Shown here: piece after piece, positions 18,344 through 27,184 of the stretch | Layout of the letters: every line of letters begins with the position of its first letter | How positions within the stretch are numbered: position 1 is the first letter of the stretch | Source: Terfezia claveryi | Taxonomy: Eukaryota; Ascomycota; Pezizomycetes; Pezizales; Pezizaceae | Direction of reading: 5' to 3' | Length of the DNA: 27,391 nucleotides | NCBI GenBank assembly: GCA_015179025.1 | Contig: WHUX01000436.1 | Location: 1-27,391 of the forward strand | The notes under the pieces: model-generated | Database searches by the model: none | Told to the model about the DNA's origin: nothing | Seen by the model: the letters and a program-made list of their open reading frames with translations, nothing else | Position numbers and translations under genes: made by a program

Positions 18344-18948
18344 TATTACAACCGTATACTCAGTTGTCTTTATCATCACCTATGATTGCAGGTGATGGAT
18401 TATTGCTATTATTATCTTTGTCACTACCTGCAATCACAGGTGATAGGTTATTGCCATTGTTGTCTCTGTCATCACCTGCAATTGCAGGTGATAGGTTATT
18501 GCTATTGTGTCTTTATTATTACCTGCGATTGTAGGTGATGGATTATTGTTACCTTGCTTAGCTCCCGTAATAGGGATCTTGGGAAGCTTATTCTCTCCAT
18601 TGCCCTAACAGAATTTGGTATATATAGCCTCTGTCCCTCACACTATCATTAGATGCCTATCCAATGTCTTGTATACCCAATACAGGACCTTGCTTCTCAT
18701 AGTGCTTGTGTACCTCCCTTATGCACCTCCTTGTCTTATGAAACATCTCTGCAGTACAGCTGCCTCCCTCCGACATACATCACAACTACTTCTATGTGTC
18801 TCTTATCTTTGCCTCTTGCCTTCTGCCCTTGCTCCATCCTAGCCTTCTCCTAGTCACAAATGTAGTATTCCTACGTATGTCTTGCCCTAACCTCTGCCTT
18901 CTCTCTAGCATACCCATTGGTCGCCTTATCTCTAGAACCCACGTTACA
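18344..18948 (+). repeat. Element D 5' LTR, mutated (605 bp)
   Basis: The order of blocks is that of the B LTR read on the other strand: GTTGTCTTT, ATCACCTGC palindromes, GGGAAGCTTATTC, TATATATAG, CTTGTATACCCAATACAGGA, and CCTACGTATGTC. The LTR starts TATTACAA where the family has TGTCACAA, and ends CGTTACA. Both changes are of the TG-to-TA and CA-to-TA kind. It contains the 48-bp palindrome array. Confidence 0.8.
18375..18539. repeat. 48-bp tandem repeat of a 22-bp palindrome, four copies
   Basis: Palindromes at 18375-18396, 18423-18444, 18471-18492 and 18518-18539, spaced 48, 48 and 47 bp. The third is a perfect 22-bp palindrome (half site ATCACCTGCAA). The spacer reads about AGGTTATTGCTATTGTTGTC. 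The B LTRs carry one or two such units. Confidence 0.9.
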
Positions 18949-18950
18949 CT

Positions 18951-18959
18951 ATGTTGGAT
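18951..18959 (+). promoter_or_regulatory. Primer binding site of element D (putative)
   Basis: ATGTTGGAT, two bases after the LTR, as in B, C and E. Confidence 0.5.
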
Positions 18960-18979
18960 CACTTTGATCAACTAATACA

Positions 18980-20231
18980 CTTAATAGCTACCTAAGACTC
19001 CACTTTTACTACCAGGTTTCGAGCCTGGCAAGCCCTGCCTATTCCCATAAACTAGGCCGACTTTGGCTGTTATCGCTAGACTATTATTGACATATACTTT
19101 GCCATAGATGCTTTAGGCCAATAGCTGTAATCAGCCATACATAAAAGCCAACAAAAACAGACTAGAACTAATGATGAGGTCACCATATACACCGAAGACC
19201 TCCTCTTATACTAGGCTGACCTCACCTCCTGCCAAAGTAACCTCGTGACTGCCTAGAATGACTTAATCAATGAAAGAAGAACCATCCAGACTCTGAATAA
19301 GACCTTGGACATGATTGGATGCTAAGCAGCTCCAGCACTCCAAGGACCCTAAGCACCTAAGACCCAGGATCTCCCCACTCTACCAAAGTTTAATGGTGAC
19401 AGAACTCATCTGAAAGCCTGGGAAAATTCCATCAAAATCAAACTGAATGGAGATGCTACCAAGTTCTCTACCCTTCAGCATTGATTAGCCTATATCTTTG
19501 AACAACGGGAGAGCATAGCTTTGGACCAAGTCCAACCTTATATGCTCGATGACTACTTCAACCTCCCTGATATTACTGCTTTATTTATAATCCTCAAGCA
19601 TACTTTTAGAGACCCAGATTCCATAGTTACGACAACTTGTACTCTCTGAGAACTAAAACAGAGAGGACATGACCTCTCAGCATATGTGGCTGAATTCTAA
19701 AGGTTCGCAGTAGAGGTGGAATAGAACAATTGGGTAAAGCTGAAACAATTCGAGGAAGGCCTTAATATTGGGCTCAAAAAGGCCCTCTTGCAATCTCTAG
19801 ATATTAAAACTCTCAACAAATACATTGATCAAGCATCAAAAATAGAGTAAAAATTGGCTAGGTTGAGAGCCCAGACTAGCGCCTCCAGTACCTATTGGCC
19901 TGTAAGAGTACAGCACCCTCAGATCCAAACATAGCAACTATGACTCTAGAACCTGAGCTTTCAGACCTAAGTAATGGCCAATGAGCCAGCCCACCTGTCC
20001 CTTATAGCTGGCAGCACCACCCTCATAGATTTATCATCAGGAAGGCCCTGCTTGAGACAAAAAGAGAGGGAATATTACTGCAACAATAGGTTGTATATCA
20101 CCTATAGGAAAGGGGATTACTTTATTGCAGTATATTCCCTCCTCAAGAACCACTCCTTAGCTGACTATACCATATCCGAATCACGGATTGAAGAAGTTGA
20201 AGAGTCAGAAAAAGGGGAGTCCCTTGCCTAG
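18980..20231 (+). pseudogene. Element D Gag, heavily mutated
   Basis: It can be followed as a relative of the C and E Gag (TPPKFNGDR-like at about 19380-19410; the EQF.EGL, YIDQASK and PAHLSLIAGSTT segments). It ends at TAG 20229-20231. Many TAG, TAA and TGA codons are present. The zinc knuckle (about 20090-20135) has lost all four ligands to tyrosine (YITYRKGDYFIAVY), each by a CpA or TpG transition. The start ATG itself is lost. Confidence 0.75.
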
Positions 20232-20259
20232 TTACTGACACTAGTAAGAGACCTGCCCA

Positions 20260-20440
20260 AAGTAATTTATCTTTGTCTACATTTTCTTTGCCTGCACTTA
20301 TGTCTATTGATGAATCTTGCTTGTTTGGCGAGCATTTTGTAGTACCAATAACTGTTAAATTTAATAGTAAAATAGTGGTCATATTAGCTCTCATAGATTG
20401 TTGTACTTCAGGAATTGCATTTATTGATCAGGCCTTCATA
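20260..20440 (+). pseudogene. Element D protease, truncated
   Basis: A protease start with LFGEHFVVPITVKFNSK and the active-site region LIDCCTSGIAFIDQ (Asp kept; C and T replace G and A of DCGAS). Similarity to C and E ends at about 20440, so RT and the rest are missing. Confidence 0.75.
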
Positions 20441-20831
20441 TAACGGAGAACGTTGTTTCATTTCTTATATAATTGATTATATACTTTTGTATTTCCTATA
20501 TTACTACTATGTTATGCAACTAAGCCTCTCGGTTAAAGGACTAGCCTTCTACTACCTTCTACTACTTTATAAGCATCCACAGCATATGGAATTTACTATG
20601 GGAAGTTCTATGGTAGTAGGCAACATGTGATGCATGTCTATCAATAATGAGCAATTGTGCTCACTGCTTATAAGCCTGTGTGCTCACTTATGTGTGAATA
20701 TTAAAGTGTTTAATAAACTCCAATCTAAGCTCATTATCTATATATCCACTAGGTGAAACCACAAATGTTGCATCATAAGCATGCACTCCCCCCTCTTCTC
20801 CTAGTTGATAGTATGACTTACTGTAATGTAT
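20441..20831. other. Unassigned AT-rich segment
   Basis: No convincing gene. At about 20600-20624 it has GTTCTATGGTAGTAGGCAAC, close to the start of the Gag frame of element F (minus strand, 24297 downward: GTTCTATGGTTGTGGGAAAC). The segment may therefore hold a 5' untranslated region of an F-like element. The stretch 20625-20831 looks LTR-like, but no boundary can be proved. Confidence 0.3.
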
Positions 20832-21116
20832 TGTTAAGGGGACTGGAAGATCAAATTAGATAAGATAAGGATCTTATTTAATCAGATAATCTTAGGCTAG
20901 TAATGTATACTACAAAGAGATTACTAATAGTATATTATTTAATCTCACTATTAAAGTTATTACTAGTAGCATAAGATTACTGTAATAGGTAAAGTAGTAT
21001 AGGAGTGCTAAAGGCATTTAGAAGATTAACCAGTGGAACTTCTATATTGATTGTACTCTAACTATGTTCTGAGTTCTAACTATCTGTCCAACTGAAGGGA
21101 AATTTAGGGGACTATA
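20832..21116 (+). repeat. Repeat R2 (285 bp), intact copy
   Basis: Reads TGTTAAGGGGACTGG... to ...GGAAATTTAGGGGACTATA. The other copy, R1, is split in three by elements C and G (total about 275 bp). The TG start and size suggest a solo LTR, perhaps of a copia-type element, but there is no CA end and no clear target duplication. Confidence 0.7.
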
Positions 21117-21208
21117 TGTGTTTCCAATGGGGCAGTGCTGGAGCAGTGCTAAGGTAGTATACTATCATCTGAACCTTACATGATTTGAAATTAATATCAT
21201 AGAAACTT

Positions 21209-21236
21209 CTAGATAGTACTTCCAAATACTATCTAG
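21209..21236. repeat. Perfect 10-bp hairpin
   Basis: CTAGATAGTA at 21209-21218 and its complement at 21227-21236, with an 8-nt loop, inside the putative F LTR. Confidence 0.8.
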
Positions 21237-21270
21237 TACAAAATAGGTTAAGTCTTCTCTCTGACTTATA

Positions 21271-21340
21271 CATGTGAAAGCATGTGATAATATGTGAAAG
21301 CATGTGATAATATGTAAAAGCATATGATAACATGTGAAAT
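21271..21340. repeat. 20-bp tandem repeat, 3.5 copies
   Basis: Units of CATGTGAAAGCATGTGATAA with small changes, in the putative F LTR. Confidence 0.85.
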
Positions 21341-21479
21341 ATTAGCAAGGCAGATAGCACATTAAATATTATATGTTTTAAGATGCTTGCTAAATAAGAA
21401 AATACATAAGAAATACATTTGTGAGAGAGAGGGTTAGTCATAGGGTATGAGTAAGCCACTTCCTTACATGCCTCCCTGT

Positions 21480-22265
21480 TTAGATAAAAACTCTATCCTA
21501 AGAAATAAACAGTATCTGGATTTATATACATTAGTAGTTAACATTCAATCTATAATACCTATTGTTCCTATCCATATAGATACTACTACTACTTGCTCCT
21601 GTATCATACCTAATATTATCATACCCCTCCTTGAAATCCTTTTCAACTGACCTTTCTTTAACGAAATATTCAAGTATCTATTGGGGTAGGTCCATTTCTT
21701 TACCTTTGTCTTTATCAATTTTGACTGCATTAGATGAGACAGGGGAAGTAAAGACTTTCTTCCTTTCTTTCATCAGCAAGAAAAAAGTGGCATCGGGACG
21801 CCAAGTGGTGTCTTCAGGAGACAGGGTTGTCTCCTATGTCTTTTATGTCTTTTTTGTCTCCTGGGTGTCTCCTGAGTGTCTCCTATGTGTCTCCTGGTGT
21901 CTCCCAGTATCTCCAGGAGACACTAGGAGACATTCTGCCAATCGTGGAGACACATCTTGTCTCCAGTAGCATTACTGTCTCTAGAGACACTGGAGACAAA
22001 CTATTTTCTTTCCTGATGTTATTAATCATTTCCAAAGTTTCTTTTCTTATCTTATTTTTTCCAAGCTTATTCTTACCAACCTTTCTCTTTTTGTAAGTTG
22101 CTTGCTTACTCCTATTCAACCAGAATTGCTTTTTTAATGACTCATCAACACTATCAGTATATACCCACTCATCATACTCATGAGGCTATCCCTTTTATTT
22201 CACCTTATACTGCAACTTTCCTGTTCTAGGTTATGACCTAAATTCCAATACTCTTTCTACCTTAT
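21480..22265 (-). pseudogene. Element F chromodomain and C-terminal tail, interrupted
   Basis: Minus-strand translation gives a chromodomain at about 22130-22260 (VERVLEF, LQYKVK, then a stop where W is expected, PHEYDEWV). A basic tail (KKRKVGKNKLGKNKIRKE) follows. The tail is split by element H at 21771-22018 and resumes with a KGKEMDLPQ-like stretch (21660-21770) down to the PPT. Stops are TAG where tryptophan is expected. Confidence 0.7.
21771..22018. mobile_element. Element H: 248-bp relative of the giant foldback
   Basis: The ends are CATCAGCAAGAAAA and, as complement of the right end, CATCAGGAAAGAAAATAG. The latter matches the left end of the giant foldback (CATCAGAAAAGAAAATAG) over 18 bases with one change. 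It is flanked by TT on both sides (a 2-bp duplication). GTCTC or GAGAC occurs about 14 times in 248 bp, in both orientations. There is no coding capacity. Confidence 0.75.
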
Positions 22266-22422
22266 ACCTATCTTCCTTAACTGGTCCTGGTTGTTCTAGA
22301 GTCCTAGAAGGGAACAGTAGTATTAGATTAGGGAAGAAGGGTTTCAGAAGTGAAGTTTAGAAGGAATTGTTGGTGTTATTGAGGTCAGGGAAGTCAGTGA
22401 AGTCAAGTTTAGCATTTTGACT

Positions 22423-23350
22423 CTATGGTGAATATTTGGTAATGGTGAAGGAGCCTATCCATTTAGGGGATAGTTTGGAGGAGTGGTACCTTGCTGGTAG
22501 GTTTTTTGTTGATAGCATCACCTGATCATTGACTTGGTAACCAGGAGAGGCTCTTCTGTATTTGTTGGCTTGCTGAATTTGGTACTTTTTTGCCTTAATA
22601 AGTTTTTCAGCAACCTGGTAAAATCTGGTTGTAGGGTTTGAATAGGTAGGTATAGGGTGAGGTAGGATAGGTGCAGACAAATTAGGCTAGTATCCTAGCT
22701 TGGTAAAGAAGTGGGAAAGTCCTCTTGTAGCACTAACTCTTGCATTCACCTCTGTTTAATCAGAAGGTGTGGCTTGTACCCAATTCATTCCCTGTTCTAG
22801 CTTTTTAGCTGCAAACATAGGAATAATTGTCCTATTCTTTCTTTCACTTATCCCATCAGTCTGGGGGTGATATGTGGAAGATGCTTTATGTATAATTCCA
22901 TTCTTCTACATCCAATCCTAAAATGTAGTAGATATAAACAAAGGGTCTTGGTCAGAAACAATTTCATAAGGAAAACCCACATTAGACTTAATAAATCTTT
23001 CAAAGATATCAATAACTCCTAATGTGTCAATATTGTCTGCAACAGGTAGTAAGAATGTAAAATCAGAATGCTTGTCAGTCATGACTAATAACTTATGAAA
23101 TAATAACATATAAGGCTTATCATCTTTAGGAGTTCTATAACCAAGAGTAAATTCAGTACATGAAATCATAATAGGTTCCATACTAAGAAAATTCATAGCC
23201 ATACTACCTTATGGCCTGGTAGGTACATTCAGAGAAGTAAGAAATCTAGGGAGTTTCTGTGTGGATCCCTGAGTGATTTGGCAGGTTTTACAACTCCTCA
23301 CAAATTCTTCAACCTGTTTATAAAAATCCGAAAAGATGTACTTATTGGAT
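22423..23350 (-). pseudogene. Element F integrase, decayed
   Basis: The zinc-binding end has CKTC (about 23280). The core has YEIVSDQDPLF with Asp at 22951-22953 and HPQTDGISERKN with Glu at 22843-22845, giving DD35E spacing. The C-terminal part (22423-22680) has YQVNDQVMLSTKNLPAR and LSPKWIGSFTI, typical of chromovirus integrases. Where the first Asp is expected (a DF motif) the reading is EF, which may be a lost catalytic residue. Stops break it between the open pieces. Confidence 0.8.
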
Positions 23351-23407
23351 AAGAGCTTCAGAGGCAGGGTTACCTTTAACTTGTAGTCCGTTAAGAATGA
23401 CTATCTT

Positions 23408-24291
23408 CTAAGTAAAACTCTTCAGCAGGTACATGAATCCATCCTGTAACTTTGCTATTGGCACTTGTTCACCTTTCTTAACTCTTAAGTACAGTGGTCC
23501 AAATACTGTATCTTTTTCAATCTCTTCTCCATAATGCCATTCCAACTCATGATCTCTTATCCACTCAGCAATTACCAAATCTGGTTCCATGCTCTTTTTA
23601 TTATCATTCCGGACTCCTAGTGCTTTTTTTAGGTGGTCACTATTGTGGAAGGGCTTATTGAGGGCCTTGAGATTATTTTTCCTAGTATTATAGGAGCTGA
23701 TAAAGTTTTTGTTTAGGTTATGGTAACTAAGACAATACTTGTATTTTGGTATGACCTTTTCTCCTGTGGTAGTGACATTTAGGAGTCTTGGGCATAGATG
23801 AGACCAGTGGCCATTTTGGTTACATATACTGCATTTCTTAATGGTTTCAGTTGATAGTGGATAGAGTTTGTTGTTAAGGGGGCACTTGTTGCTCAAGTGA
23901 GTGGTTTCCATGCAGTTGGTGAATTTGGGAGGAGGAAACTTATTGTGTCTAGGATATTCTTCTTTGAAATATCCAAATGCTCAACATTTGTCACAAAGAT
24001 TAATACCAAGATCTTTATTATTGCATTGGGAATCTTTATGGCCTACTTTACCATATTGGGAACAAAACTTTTGGGACTGAGTTTTGTTGGAGGAAGATGG
24101 AGGATTAGATCCTTAGGGAAGATGTTAGGAAGGGTGCTGACAGAGAATGCAGATGAGGCTTCTGAAGGAGAATGAGGCTGAAAGTGCACCTTCTTGTTGT
24201 CTGCCTCATCCCTACACTTGGGTGAGGCTGCCCTTCTCTTTAAGGTACTTTCAAGAGTGGGGTTCCACTCTTGAAGGTTTCCCACAACCAT
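23408..24291 (-). pseudogene. Element F Gag joined to the RNase H end
   Basis: ATG at 24291 (MVVGNLQEWNPTLE); open to 24043, then a stop, then continuing in another frame from about 24072. Four knuckle-sized units follow in one frame at 24023-24064, 23954-23995, 23882-23923 and 23792-23833, each exactly 14 codons long (CX2CX4HX4C spacing). Only the last is intact (CSICNQNGHWSHLC); the others carry C-to-Y, H-to-Y or C-to-F changes and one stop. The same open frame (23408-23911) then runs directly into sequence that resembles the RNase H end and the linker before integrase (DPLVIAEWIRDHELEWHYG-like, FGPLY). About 2 kb of protease, RT and RNase H is therefore missing. Confidence 0.65.
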
Positions 24292-24297
24292 AGAACC

Positions 24298-24852
24298 TGT
24301 CACAACCATCCTTTCCTAGCCGGGTTTGAGAGTCAGACGGGATTCCATCCGACTCTCGTTATTGTTGATTGATATCATTGTTATATCTGTTCCCGAGATA
24401 AGAGGTCTTGGGAACCTTATTCCTTCCATTGGCCTTGGCCAGGAAGGAAGCCTGTATATATAGCTTGTTCTCTCCGCCCTCTCGTTGGATCCCTATCCAA
24501 CGTCTTGTATATCCAATATAGGACCTTGCCTCTCCCAACGCTTGTGCACCTCCCTTGTGCACCCCCTTATCTCATAAACAGCTCTGCAGCACAGCTGCCT
24601 CCCTCTGACACACGTAGCAACTGCCTCCACGTGTCTCATCCCCTTGCCCTCTGCCTCTATTTGCCTCTTGCCTTTGCCCCATCCCAGCCTTCCCCGTCAC
24701 ACACGTAGCATTCTTACATATGTGTTACTCTAGCCCTGCCTTTGCTTGCCCTAGCCTTTCCCCAGATCACACACATAGCGCTTCTACATGTGCATTCCCC
24801 TTGCACTGCTCCGGTGTACCCCTTGGTCGCCTTGTCCCTAGAGCGTGTTACA
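24298..24852 (+). repeat. Element E 5' LTR (555 bp)
   Basis: Starts TGTCACAACCATCC and ends TGTTACA; it is the plus-strand form of the C-type LTR. It has the decayed GAGAGTC hairpin (about 24329-24358), the TATA box, CTTGTATATCCAATATAGGA, and two decayed copies of the ACACGTAG/CTACGTGT hairpin (about 24699-24722 and 24769-24792). Confidence 0.9.
24455..24463 (+). promoter_or_regulatory. LTR promoter TATA box (element E)
   Basis: TATATATAG. About 32 bases downstream, at 24495-24503, lies ATCCAACGT, which is complementary to the primer binding site at 24855-24863 with one G-T pair. Confidence 0.6.
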
Positions 24853-24887
24853 CTATGTTGGATCTTCTCGACCAACTGGTATCTGTC

Positions 24888-26053
24888 ATGTCAGAACCCC
24901 TCTACCCGCTGTCAGGTTTCAAACCTAGAGGAACTCCCCTATACCTTTAGGCCCGAACGAATTGAATGCCTATCGCCGAGAGTCATCGACATCTTCGAGG
25001 CCATGGATCCATCAGGGCCGAACTCGGCAATAGCTTGGCCAGGGCTACACGAAAACTAAGATCGCCGATGAAGAAATCACAGTACTCCAAAACGACCTCG
25101 ACAATGCTACCATCACTCTGGCCAACGAGCGAACTATAATCCAGACCCTCAACTGGGCTATGGCCGCTATGTCGGCAACTCCACCCTCCACACCAACTGC
25201 CAAACCGAAAGTATTCCGACCCCACCCAAATTTAATGGGGATAGAGCTCGCCTCCGAGCCTGGAAGAACTCGGTAAATCTCAAATCTATTGGGACTCAGC
25301 CAGATTCCCATCCGAGCAATACCGATTGGCTTATGTCTTTGCCCTGCTGGAGGATAAGGCAGTAGATTAAATCCAGCCATATGTCCTTGAGACTGAGATT
25401 AAGCTGAATGGCATCTTGGTACTCTTCGCTATTCTGGATAGGGCTTTTGGGGACCCCAATGCCGTGGGCACGGCTAGCCGAGCCCTCCGAGCCCTGAAAC
25501 AACGTAATTCGGATCTGTCCACATATGTGGCAGAGTTCTCCAGGCTGGCAGCAGAAGTATTGTGGAACAACCAGTCAAAGCTCGAGCAGTTCCAGGAGGG
25601 ACTGAATGACAAGCTTCAACAAGCTATGGTCACCCTCCCAGAGACCAAGAGTCTCGATGAATTAATCGACCAGGCATCCAAGGTGGAACAACGGATGGCT
25701 AGGTTGAAACACCACTCTACCTTCCGCCCTGCCACCCGCTCACCTCAGCAACCACCACAACAGCAACCAACTCCTAAGCCTGTCCAAGTTCCGGCCTCGG
25801 CCAATAAACCCACGTACCCCTCTCTTATGGCGGGTGGTGCCACGCCTATGGACCTATCCGCAGGTAGGCCACGGTTAACCCAGGAGGAGAGAGATCGCCG
25901 CCCGATGAACGGGCTATACATAGCATGCAAAAAAGGGGACCATTTTATCGCAACATGTCCCCTCTGCAAAAACCGCTCGATGGCCGCACACACCATCTCC
26001 AATCTAGGATCGAAGAGGTTGATGAGTCAGGAAAAGCCCTGTCCCTTGCCTAG
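24888..26053 (+). pseudogene. Element E Gag
   Basis: ATG at 24888 (MSEPLYPLSGF), then early stops and shifts. The frame is open from 25416 to about 26000 (retrotransposon Gag core: ILDRAFGDPN, LRALKQRNSDLSTYVAEFSRLA, FQEGL). A zinc knuckle (about 25915-25960) follows with the first Cys changed to Tyr (YIACKKGDHFIATC). One missing G near 26005 shifts the last codons. The normal end of the family frame is TAG 26051-26053. Confidence 0.85.
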
Positions 26054-27184
26054 TTACTGACACTAGCAAGGGACCTGCCCAGGGCCATTTATCTTTGTCT
26101 GCATTTTCTTTGCCTGCACCTATGTCTATTGATCAATCTCACTTGTTTGGCGAGCATTTTGTAGTACCAATAACTGTTAAATTCAATAGTAAAATAGTTG
26201 TAACATTAGCTCTCATCGATTGTAGTGCTTCAGGAATTACATTTATTAATTAGGTCTTCGTCAGAATAAATTCCATAACAACCTCAAAGTTAAAGACCCC
26301 CAGCCTTCTCGACGTTACTGATGGCCGCCCTATCTCTTCTGGGGCTATTACTGACCTCGCGTATCTGCCCAGTGCTATTGGAGACCATTCGGAGGACCTC
26401 TCAATGTTTGTGACCAAACTAAAATATCCAATTGTGCTTAGGATCCCCTTGCTCAGAATGCACGATGTGTCAGTCAGCTTCGGCTCGTACACCTTGCAAT
26501 TCAACAGCCATTATTGCAGAAAAAACTTTGGAGGTCCAAAAATCACCATCATGGAGCTATGCGCATTACCACCCCTGATAATCCACCCAGCCCAGGTGGT
26601 ACACCAGCCCGCGCATATCAATAATGCCCACTTCCCAGTTACCCCTGTTCCCCCTATTCCCTCTGTTTCCCCTGTTCCCCCTGTTTCCCCTGTCCCCTCT
26701 GTCCCCCTAGCGACCCCAAAGTCCCTCAATGTTAGCTTTATTGGGGCAGGGGCTTTCGCTTACCTCACCAGGAGGCACAAGCTGAAGGCTCATGTCCTGT
26801 CTATACATGAGGTGAACCTGGAAATCAACAAGATGCAGCCTAAGGAGGAGTGGAAGGCCATGGTCTCGGATGAATATCACGAGTTCATTGATCTGTTCTC
26901 GGAAAAAGCCGTAGAGAAGCTAGCACCCTACCAACCATATGACCACACAATTCCGCTGCTAGAGGGTAAGACCCCCCCCTATGGGCCCCTTTACGGAATG
27001 TCCGAGTAGAATTGGAGGCCCTGAAGAAGTACCTGAAAGAGAACTTGAATAAGAGCTGCATTCGGCACAGCTCTTCCCCAGCGGGTGCTCCTGTACTGTT
27101 CATGAAGAAATCTGACGGCTCTCTTCGGTTGTGTGTTGATTATCGTGGTCTGAACGAGATAACGGTCAAAAACAGGTACCCTTG
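26054..27184 (+). pseudogene. Element E protease and RT N-terminus
   Basis: Protease with DCSAS active site (about 26216-26235) and a TAA stop just after it (FIN-stop). The frame 26404-27009 then has MHDVSVSFGSYTLQFNS, a Pro-Val-Ser-rich stretch (26634-26720), the [15 protein letters not shown] block and FSEKAVEKLAPY. A missing base at about 27005 shifts to the frame 27012 onward with [24 protein letters not shown]. The catalytic YLDD part of RT lies beyond the truncation. Confidence 0.85.

Larger units (their letters stand above)
21117..21466 (-). repeat. Element F 3' LTR (putative, 350 bp)
   Basis: Plus-strand TGTGTTTCC at the start and TTCCTTACA at the end. On the minus strand it is preceded by the purine-rich AAACAGGGAGGCA (21467-21479). 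There is no second copy in the window, so the left end is an inference. Confidence 0.5.
21117..24297 (-). mobile_element. Element F: second chromovirus family, internally deleted
   Basis: Minus strand. The 3' LTR is probably 21117-21466, followed by a purine-rich PPT, integrase with DD35E spacing, a chromodomain, and a Gag with several zinc knuckles. Protease, RT and most of RNase H are missing. The 5' LTR is absent: element E begins six bases before the Gag ATG. It is distinct in sequence from the B/C/D/E family. Confidence 0.75.
24298..27184 (+). mobile_element. Element E: Ty3/gypsy 5' part, truncated
   Basis: Plus strand. LTR, PBS (24855-24863), Gag, protease and the RT N-terminus follow in the order of C. 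Similarity to C ends at about 27184, just after the RT motif [16 protein letters not shown]. The 3' half is absent, so no target duplication can be checked. It stands against the 5' end of element F. Confidence 0.88.

Noticed and set aside
21229..21459. Hydrophobic 76-codon frame resembling a membrane peptide
   Set aside because: It is the translation of a 20-bp tandem repeat and AT-rich sequence in the putative F LTR.
24983..25612. Minus-strand frames over element E Gag
   Set aside because: They are antisense shadows of the Gag sequence with no domain of their own.
26634..26720. Val-Pro-Pro-Ser repeat as a separate feature of interest
   Set aside because: It is a short low-complexity linker before the RT, also present in weaker form in element B (about 8980-9010).
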